Origin: Nitrospirota bacterium | GTDB taxonomy: Bacteria; Nitrospinota_A; UBA7883; JACRGQ01 | DNA length: 7,029 nt | Reading direction: 5' to 3' | Assembly (NCBI GenBank): GCA_024275955.1 | Contig: JAJRYD010000033.1 | Coordinates: forward strand, 1 to 7,029 | In this document: positions 1 through 4,777 of the stretch, piece by piece | How the letters are laid out: the number at the start of each line of letters is the position of its first letter | Position numbering within the stretch: position 1 is the stretch's first letter | Made by a program: the position numbers and the translations under genes | Notes under the pieces: generated by a model | Seen by the model: only the letters and a program-made list of their open reading frames with translations | Databases searched by the model: none | What the model was told of the DNA's origin: nothing

Positions 1-153
1 AAGAAGCTGTCTGACATGCGTCCAGTTTTTCTGCTCAACATGTGCGTTGTCATTTTTCTTGTACGGTCGTGAGCGATAAAAAGGGACGGGCGATCTTCTA
101 TCAGCAAAGTAACGCAGAAAATGGTAGTTCATAAACTCACTATGGTTTACGAA
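1..153 (-). pseudogene. 3' remnant of an integrase-core (rve/DDE) transposase, running off the left edge
   Basis: The minus-strand frame is open from about 204 down to base 1 and looks like transposase from about 144 onward. It reads SEFMNYHFLRYF, then FYRSRPYKKNDNAHVEQ, then KNWTHVRQLL at the window edge. The RPYKKNDNAHVEQKNW stretch is characteristic of rve-type transposases, and its Glu would be the last residue of the DDE triad. The expected second-Asp motif (D-N-G-S-E-F) reads V-N-H-S-E-F here, so a catalytic Asp and the following Gly are lost. Upstream of this the frame has no recognisable domain and reaches a stop at 205-207. I read it as the decayed or truncated 3' end of an insertion sequence whose remaining C-terminus lies left of the window. 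The family (ISNCY- or IS481-like) is from memory of the motif only. The call of a transposase fragment is fairly safe; the exact 5' boundary is not. Confidence 0.62.
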
Positions 154-262
154 GAGAAGCGAGTTAGACAAGGAGTGCGAGCCTGCGGCGTTGGGAGCGT
201 AGGTTTACGCCTGCATGACCAAGCTGGAGTCGAAGCATGGCACAGTATAATGACACTTATTC
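154..262. other. Non-coding GC-rich patch with a small hairpin, between transposase remnant and MITE
   Basis: No credible gene is seen here. The patch is richer in G, C and GAG/GCGAG words than its surroundings. It contains a perfect 5-bp stem, GCGTA (197-201) and TACGC (206-210), closed by a GGTT loop. TTGG (191-194) and CCAA (219-222) can pair outside it, leaving internal loops. It follows directly on the point where transposase homology fades. It could be a structured dispersed repeat or decayed IS sequence. One copy in one window cannot separate these, so only the hairpin is directly supported. Confidence 0.3.
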
Positions 263-266
263 TTAA

Positions 267-397
267 GGGGCTGTTTCCAAAAGAGTTCTTTTGAGCATGC
301 TAAGGAAAAATTCACTTTCTAACTTCTTAAAAATAGAGCCTTTAGAGATTGGCTATTTCTCGTAGAATAAAACTTATCTTATTCGGCAACAGCTCCC
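267..397 (-). mobile_element. MITE-like short element, copy 1 (131 bp, imperfect TIRs, TTAA flanks)
   Basis: The left end reads GGGGCTGTTTCCAAAAG; the reverse complement of the right end reads GGGAGCTGTTGCCGAATAAG. These form imperfect terminal inverted repeats (GGG-CTGTT-CC-AA, with one extra base on the right). TTAA stands immediately outside both ends (263-266 and 398-401), as expected of a 4-bp target duplication. The interior is AT-rich and has stops in all useful frames, so nothing is encoded. The reverse complement aligns along its whole length with 4079-4205, with shared blocks such as AATCTCTAAAG, GAAGTTAGAAA and ACTCTTTTGGAAACAG. Minus orientation is assigned relative to that copy. 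The ends resemble the GGxCTGTT termini of several DDE insertion sequences, but no parent element is in the window. Confidence 0.7.
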
Positions 398-406
398 TTA
401 AGTAAA

Positions 407-483
407 TGGTGCGCCCAAGAGGATTCGAACCTCTGACCTCCAGACCCGCAATCTGGCGTTCTATCCAGCTGAACTATGGGCGC
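407..483 (-). tRNA. tRNA-Arg, anticodon GCG, CCA encoded
   Basis: Read on the minus strand this is a complete 77-nt cloverleaf. The acceptor stem is GCGCCCA/TGGGCGC, followed by discriminator A and a genomically encoded CCA (407-409). The D stem is GTTC/GAAC, the anticodon stem CCAGA/TCTGG, and the T stem AGAGG/CCTCT with a TTCGAAT loop. All stems pair perfectly. The seven-base anticodon loop is TTGCGGG, so positions 34-36 are GCG (447-449 on the plus strand), which reads the CGC codon of arginine. C35 and A20 in the D loop agree with known arginine identity elements. Most bacteria read CGU/CGC/CGA with an ACG anticodon modified to inosine, so a GCG species is uncommon. The gene has its own promoter at 508-536. 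A MITE-like element lies 9 bp beyond its 3' end. Confidence 0.95.
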
Positions 484-507
484 ACTCAAAATATGCCAAA
501 GCAAGGT

Positions 508-536
508 ATCGTATATAAAATGACCCGATTTGGCAA
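508..536 (-). promoter_or_regulatory. Sigma70-type promoter for tRNA-Arg
   Basis: On the minus strand, TTGCCA (-35, at 531-536) and TACGAT (-10, at 508-513) are separated by exactly 17 bp. Transcription would start near base 500, leaving a leader of about 17 nt before the mature tRNA 5' end at 483. Position and spacing suit a stable-RNA promoter. Confidence 0.6.
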
Positions 537-647
537 ACCCTGATTTATTTTTAAGAACCTACCGCTTTTATTTGCAATGAGATACCCAATTATTGGAAAA
601 GCTCTTTGTTTTGGAAAAACCGGCTCACATGCTATCATCAGACGCTG

Positions 648-2033
648 ATGAAAAAACTAAGAGACAGACCGTTTTTTAGAGTAGCAAAGGGTTTTCTTCC
701 CTGGGCGGTGGCCGGTGTCATACTTGGTGCCGGTTTTGGCATTCTAGGGGACGACCGCCAGCCTGCGCAGGCCTCTGTATCTTCATACGACAATCTGCGT
801 ACCTTTGCCGAGGTGCTAGCTCTTATACAGAGCTTCTATGTGGAAGAAAAAACCACAAAAGAGCTTGCCACCGGAGCTATTAAAGGGCTTTTAAGAACTC
901 TCGACCCGCATTCGTCCTACATGGATGTTTCGACCTACAAAAACAGGCAGGAGGAAACGGAAGGCAAGTTCGGCGGGCTTGGGATAGAGATTACCCTCAT
1001 GGATTCGTATGTAACTATCGTCTCGCCTATTGAAGATACCCCGGCTGAACGCAAAGGGCTGAAGTCTGGCGATCAGATAATAAAAATAGAGGAACAAAGC
1101 ACAAAAAATATGGATCTCTACATGGCGGTCAAGCTTATGCGCGGCAAGATAGGCACCGACGTGACGTTAACGATTTTCCGTGAATCGTCGACCAAAACAT
1201 TCGATGTGACGATAACGAGAGCGATGATAAAAATAAGGTCGGTAAAATACAAGATGATCGACAAAACGATAGGTTATGTCCGCGTATCTAGTTTTTCGCA
1301 GGCAACAACAAGAGAGTTAAACTCTGCTCTCTCCGATATGAAAAACAAAGGGATGAAACGTATTGTACTAGACTTAAGAAACAACCCCGGCGGCCTTTTG
1401 AAGCAGGCGGTTGACGTATCGGATCTTTTTGTCGGCAAGGGGCATACTATAGTTTCCACAAGGGGCCGCACGCCGGACCAGAATTCCCAGTTTTTTTCCA
1501 ACAGCTGGGGCGACTACGCGGATATGCCGATGGTCGTTATCATTAACGCCGGTTCCGCCTCTGCTTCCGAAATCGTGGCAGGCGCCATGCAGGATTTGGA
1601 AAGAGCTGTAGTCGTGGGCGACCGTTCTTTTGGTAAAGGCTCGGTGCAGACGATAAGGCGTCTTAGCGATGGAAGCGGCTTAAGCCTTACCACGGCGCGC
1701 TATTTTACCCCGTCTGGTAAAATGATTCATGGTATAGGCATTGAGCCGGATGTTTTGGTAAAGCTGGAGCTAAAAGATGACGATGGCGAGGATGTCGATC
1801 TGCCGGAGCCGATAAGAGAAAAAGACCTTATAGAAAACTTTAACGGCAAAGATAATTTTTCCGAAAAGCTTAAGAAAAATGGAAACATAAAGCAAAGAAA
1901 GAGAACAAAAGAAGATCTTAAAAAAGCCAGGAAGATTTTTAATCTGGAAAAGGATAACCAACTGCGCAGAGCGATTGAGGTGCTTAGAGCCGTTTCCGGT
2001 TCGAAAGTTACCAAACTGCAGTTTCAAAGCTAA
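648..2033 (+). CDS. ctpA: CtpA-type carboxyl-terminal processing protease (S41 family)
   Basis: This is a periplasmic serine protease that trims or degrades envelope proteins from their C-termini. With Met at 648 the protein is 461 aa. It has a positively charged start (KKLRDR), a membrane anchor or signal at about residues 16-33, and a PDZ domain at about 108-181 (FGGLGIEI through LTIFRE). The S41 core carries DLRNNPGGLL and NAGSASASEI. By comparison with CtpB and Prc, the catalytic residues are Ser305 and Lys330 (25 residues apart), with Gln334 in GKGSVQ. A family-typical REKDL motif precedes a Lys-rich C-terminal tail of about 70 residues. The frame is open back to a TTG at 606, which would add 14 poorly hydrophobic residues. 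I prefer ATG 648 because it gives a normal signal anchor, although neither start has a good ribosome site. It is followed 82 bp later by a YibQ-like gene, a common partner. No strong promoter was recognised upstream. Confidence 0.93.
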   Translation: MKKLRDRPFFRVAKGFLPWAVAGVILGAGFGILGDDRQPAQASVSSYDNLRTFAEVLALIQSFYVEEKTTKELATGAIKGLLRTLDPHSSYMDVSTYKNRQEETEGKFGGLGIEITLMDSYVTIVSPIEDTPAERKGLKSGDQIIKIEEQSTKNMDLYMAVKLMRGKIGTDVTLTIFRESSTKTFDVTITRAMIKIRSVKYKMIDKTIGYVRVSSFSQATTRELNSALSDMKNKGMKRIVLDLRNNPGGLLKQAVDVSDLFVGKGHTIVSTRGRTPDQNSQFFSNSWGDYADMPMVVIINAGSASASEIVAGAMQDLERAVVVGDRSFGKGSVQTIRRLSDGSGLSLTTARYFTPSGKMIHGIGIEPDVLVKLELKDDDGEDVDLPEPIREKDLIENFNGKDNFSEKLKKNGNIKQRKRTKEDLKKARKIFNLEKDNQLRRAIEVLRAVSGSKVTKLQFQS

Positions 2034-2115
2034 GCGACCGGCTTGCCGAGTATTTTTTCTCTGATGGTTCATTGTCTTTACCTGTTACCGCTTTCTATTT
2101 TGGCAGGGGCGTTTA

Positions 2116-3057
2116 GTGGCTAAAAAGAAAAAAATGGGCGCAAAGAAGCAGATAGGTAATCGCCGATTCTTTTCCGCAAAATGGATATTCCTATTTATCG
2201 TCTTGATTCCAGTTTTTTCGTTTCTGCATCTCTTCGATATTGGAAATCTGAGCAAGATGCTAGTAATGGAGGAACCTGCAAAGAGGCCGGCTGTAAAGCC
2301 CGAAAAGGTCTTCCCGCCCAAAAAGAAGCAGGTATTGCCCGAAAAGGAGAAAGCCCTCCCCGGTACTGATTCTTTGCCACAGCAGGGAGGAGTAAAGGGG
2401 TATGTCGCGATAATAATAGACGACGTGGGATTTAACAAAAAAGTAGTATCTGGTTTTATAAAGCTTGATATACCGCTTACCTTTTCAGTCCTCCCGGGGC
2501 AACGGTACTCCGTGGAGCTGGCGGAGAGCATAACAAAAGCAGGCTACGAGGTGATGCTTCATATCCCGATGGAGCCGAAAAGCGACGCTTATAAAAAATC
2601 CGGCATGGAGGTGTTAAAGCTTTCTCACTCTAAAGAGGAGCTTAGAGAGATAGTGAGGCGACAGCTTGCCGAGCTTCCGAACATTGTCGGCGCGAACAAC
2701 CATATGGGGTCGCTTTTTACGGAAAACAGCGCGGGGATGTCGATAGTGCTGGACGAAATAGATAATGCGGGGCTATTCTTTTTGGACAGCCTTACTACCC
2801 CTAAAAGCGTCGGCATGAAGCTGGCCCGCAGTAAGGGAATAAAGGCGGTAGCAAGAGATATGTTTTTGGACCATGAGATAGAGCATGACAAGATAGCGGC
2901 GGAGGTAAAGGAAGCGATAAGGATTGCCGCTAAAAGAGGCTATTCGGTAGCTATCGGACATCCGCATAAAGAGACGTTAAATGTTTTGGGAGAAATGAAA
3001 GGTGAGTTTGGGAAGGCAGGGGTGGAGCCTGTTTTCGTTTCTAAGCTTGTGAGATAA
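2116..3057 (+). CDS. Divergent polysaccharide deacetylase (YibQ/DUF610-like)
   Basis: This 313-aa protein is probably anchored in the inner membrane and faces the periplasm. It has a Lys-rich N-terminus, one hydrophobic segment at about residues 22-40, and a Pro/Lys-rich linker to about residue 90. The catalytic-type domain follows, with IIIDDVGFN (Asp102, Asp103), LTFSVLPG, MLHIPMEP (His149), NNHMGS (His196), FFLDS and GHPHKETL (His282, His284). The Asp and His residues match the metal-site pattern of the divergent polysaccharide deacetylase family, for which the true substrate is not well established. Members commonly lie next to ctpA in Gram-negative bacteria, as here. The start is GTG at 2116, supported by AGGGG at 2105-2109. 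The stop codon directly abuts the tsaD start, so co-transcription and translational coupling with tsaD are likely. Confidence 0.9.
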   Translation: MAKKKKMGAKKQIGNRRFFSAKWIFLFIVLIPVFSFLHLFDIGNLSKMLVMEEPAKRPAVKPEKVFPPKKKQVLPEKEKALPGTDSLPQQGGVKGYVAIIIDDVGFNKKVVSGFIKLDIPLTFSVLPGQRYSVELAESITKAGYEVMLHIPMEPKSDAYKKSGMEVLKLSHSKEELREIVRRQLAELPNIVGANNHMGSLFTENSAGMSIVLDEIDNAGLFFLDSLTTPKSVGMKLARSKGIKAVARDMFLDHEIEHDKIAAEVKEAIRIAAKRGYSVAIGHPHKETLNVLGEMKGEFGKAGVEPVFVSKLVR

Positions 3058-4065
3058 ATGCTGGTACTTGGTATTGAAAGTTCGTGCGACGAAACAGCCG
3101 CCGCGGTAGTAGAAGATGGGAGAACGATACTCTCCAACGTTATAGCGACGCAGTATGACGTACATACCAAATACGGAGGTATAGTGCCGGAGCTTGCGTC
3201 AAGACGGCATGTAGAAAATATACCTGTGGTAATCGGCGAAGCGTTGAATAACGCGAAGGTAAATCTTGGCGACATCGACATCTTCGCCGTAACAAAAGGG
3301 CCGGGGCTTCTTGGCGCTCTTCTTGTAGGCCTTTCTACAGCTAAAGGGCTTGCATGGGCCGAAAAGAAACCACTGGTTCCAGTTCATCATATTCATGGGC
3401 ATATCCTTGCGGCTGGTATAGGCAAAGACTTAGAGTTTCCATTTCTTTCTCTTGTTGTTTCGGGCGGGCATACATCGCTTTACCTTGTCGAAACGGAGAC
3501 GACGATAAGCGAAATATCTTCGACAAGAGACGATGCCGCAGGGGAGGCTTTTGACAAAGCGGCAAAGATGCTTGGGCTTGGTTTCCCGGGTGGCCCGGCT
3601 ATAGAGCGCGAGGCCAAAAAAGGCGACGCAAAAAGCTTCCCCTTCACGTTGCCGCAAGTTAAAAATGACCGCTTGGCATTTAGTTTTAGCGGGCTTAAAA
3701 CTGCCGTAAGAAATGTAACGCAAAAAACTCCAGACGCGAAAGTGTGCGATGTGGCGGCCTCTTTCCAGTCAACTGCTGTGGACCTGCTGGTTCAAAAAAC
3801 ATTGATGGCGGCGGATCAGTTCGGCCTGCGAAGGATAGTCCTTGCCGGCGGTGTCGCCTGCAACAGCCTTTTAAGGGAGCAGATGCAAAAGGAAGTGCTG
3901 GCGAAAGGCTACTCGGTAATATGGCCGGCCCCCATTCTTTGCACCGACAACGGGGCGATGATAGCTACAGCAGGGTATTACCTGTATAAGGCGAACCCAG
4001 CCAATCCCATCTTTACAGATTTTAACTCGCTTGACGCAGAGGCCAACCTACCGCTAACTTTCTGA
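3058..4065 (+). CDS. tsaD: tRNA N6-adenosine threonylcarbamoyltransferase TsaD
   Basis: TsaD transfers the threonylcarbamoyl group from threonylcarbamoyl-AMP to A37 of tRNAs reading ANN codons, working in the cytoplasm with TsaB and TsaE. The 335-aa length matches bacterial TsaD. Seen in the sequence: LGIESSCDETAAAVV at the N-terminus, ELASRRHVENI, KGPGLLGALLVG, the metal-binding HIHGH with His111 and His115 (same numbering as E. coli), SGGHTSLYLVE, DAAGEAFDKAAKMLGLGFPGGP, FSGLKTAVRN, AGGVACNSLLR, and CTDNGAMIA with Asp297 as the third metal ligand. Every key residue is present. ATG 3058 follows the previous gene's TAA with no gap and has little ribosome-site sequence of its own, so translation is probably coupled. 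Neither tsaB nor tsaE is in the window. A MITE-like element begins 13 bp after the stop. Confidence 0.97.
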   Translation: MLVLGIESSCDETAAAVVEDGRTILSNVIATQYDVHTKYGGIVPELASRRHVENIPVVIGEALNNAKVNLGDIDIFAVTKGPGLLGALLVGLSTAKGLAWAEKKPLVPVHHIHGHILAAGIGKDLEFPFLSLVVSGGHTSLYLVETETTISEISSTRDDAAGEAFDKAAKMLGLGFPGGPAIEREAKKGDAKSFPFTLPQVKNDRLAFSFSGLKTAVRNVTQKTPDAKVCDVAASFQSTAVDLLVQKTLMAADQFGLRRIVLAGGVACNSLLREQMQKEVLAKGYSVIWPAPILCTDNGAMIATAGYYLYKANPANPIFTDFNSLDAEANLPLTF

Positions 4066-4078
4066 CCGCTGTTATGAT

Positions 4079-4205
4079 GGGGCTGTTGCCGAATGGCATA
4101 AATTTGATTTTGTTACAAATTGCAATCTCTAAAGCCTCTGTTTTTACGAAGTTAGAAAATGAACTTCTCCTTAAAACGCTTAAAAACTCTTTTGGAAACA
4201 GTCCC
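4079..4205 (+). mobile_element. MITE-like short element, copy 2 (127 bp), inverted relative to copy 1
   Basis: The left end is GGGGCTGTTGCCGAAT; the reverse complement of the right end is GGGACTGTTTCCAAAAG. The TIRs differ at only a few positions. The whole element aligns with the reverse complement of 267-397 with small indels and, by eye, roughly three quarters identity. The immediate flanks are TGAT on the left and ATAA on the right, so no clean 4-bp duplication survives; only AT is shared. It fills most of the tsaD-cytochrome spacer. A small open frame across it does not persist in copy 1, so it is unlikely to be coding. The level of divergence suggests an old insertion. Confidence 0.68.
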
Positions 4206-4244
4206 ATAAGGCACCGCGGTGCGTCTGTTTTATTACGCAAATTA

Positions 4245-4273
4245 TTGCATACCTCTTTTTTCGGCGTTAGAAT
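4245..4273 (+). promoter_or_regulatory. Sigma70-type promoter for the cytochrome c gene
   Basis: TTGCAT (4245-4250) and TAGAAT (4268-4273) are separated by exactly 17 bp, close to consensus. A start near 4280 would give a leader of about 40 nt. The promoter lies just outside MITE copy 2. A perfect 12-bp palindrome (GCACCGCGGTGC, 4211-4222) sits between the two and could be a tsaD terminator stem or a protein-binding site. Confidence 0.6.
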
Positions 4274-4321
4274 AAACGCAGGTTAGAAAATAGGGCCGCG
4301 ATCTAATTTTGGAGGGTTTTT

Positions 4322-4663
4322 ATGAAACATTTACTTCTCGCCATGATTTTTACCGTTACCTTTGGTTCCCCTGCTTTTGCCGATGCTACGGCTGGGGAAG
4401 CGCTTTTTAAGAAGTGTAAAGGCTGTCACTCGTTTACAAAGAAAAAGATGGGACCAAACCTTACCGGGATTTCCAAAAGAGCCAACCCCGAATGGCTTAA
4501 AAAATGGCTTACCGGAAAAAACAATAAGGAAATGTGGGCAGGGAACGACCCTATTACCGCCGACCTCAAGAAAAGAACAGGCAAAAAGAAATCGAAACAT
4601 AAAAATGCTCTTAAAAAGCCTGAGGATATTGCCAATATGGTCGATTTCTTAATGACGAAATAA
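4322..4663 (+). CDS. Small periplasmic monohaem c-type cytochrome
   Basis: This is a 113-aa precursor of a soluble electron carrier of the class I cytochrome c type. Residues 1-20 form a Sec signal peptide with an AFA cleavage site before Asp21. The haem-attachment motif CKGCH is at residues 32-36, with His36 as proximal ligand, followed by GPNLTGI. The mature protein is very Lys-rich. A C-terminal helix (PEDIANMVDFL) closes the domain. In related small cytochromes a Met in a K-x-K-M context shortly before that helix is the distal ligand. Here that place appears to be Asn95 (KHKNALKKPEDI), with His93 nearby and Met72 further upstream. ATG 4322 has an excellent ribosome site, GGAGGG at 4311-4316, and its own promoter. 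The gene is monocistronic by layout. Its redox partner cannot be deduced from the window. Confidence 0.9.
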   Translation: MKHLLLAMIFTVTFGSPAFADATAGEALFKKCKGCHSFTKKKMGPNLTGISKRANPEWLKKWLTGKNNKEMWAGNDPITADLKKRTGKKKSKHKNALKKPEDIANMVDFLMTK

Positions 4664-4688
4664 ATTATGATTTTGCTCGCGGCAGGTA

Positions 4689-4717
4689 TTGCCAAAAATG
4701 CCGCTGGTCTTTATTCT
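4689..4717 (+). promoter_or_regulatory. Candidate promoter for recG
   Basis: TTGCCA (4689-4694) and TATTCT (4712-4717) are 17 bp apart, giving a start near 4724 and a leader of about 54 nt. The inverted repeat TGTAA-N6-TTACA (4727-4742) lies just downstream of the expected start, where a repressor could act. A possible 6-bp stem (GCGGCA 4679-4684 / TGCCGC 4699-4704) overlaps the -35 element; it could form in transcripts leaving the cytochrome gene, but no T-run follows it. Confidence 0.42.
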
Positions 4718-4777
4718 AAACGTCGCTGTAAGATATTTTACACGCGGGCTGTTTTTATGAAAAGCATCTGACTATCT

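Noticed and set aside
611-638. TTGGAA-N16-TATCAT as the ctpA promoter
   Set aside because: It would place the start about at the ATG at 648, giving a leaderless message, and both boxes are weak matches.
2039-2058. CGGC-TT-GCCG followed by six T's as a terminator after ctpA
   Set aside because: The 2-nt gap between the arms cannot form a stable hairpin loop. The stem would shrink to two or three pairs, too weak to call.
2064-2123. Small ORF (19 aa, hydrophobic) overlapping the start of the YibQ-like gene
   Set aside because: It has no ribosome binding site, is very short and matches no known family. Its overlap with the real GTG start is easily explained by chance.
4074-4286. 70-aa plus-strand ORF between tsaD and the cytochrome gene
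   Set aside because: It lies almost wholly within the MITE-like element, is not preserved in copy 1, which has stops, and has no ribosome site.
4679-4704. GCGGCA/TGCCGC stem as a terminator of the cytochrome gene
   Set aside because: The stem is 6 bp with a 14-nt loop, no T-run follows it, and it overlaps the -35 box of the candidate recG promoter, so it was not listed as a terminator.
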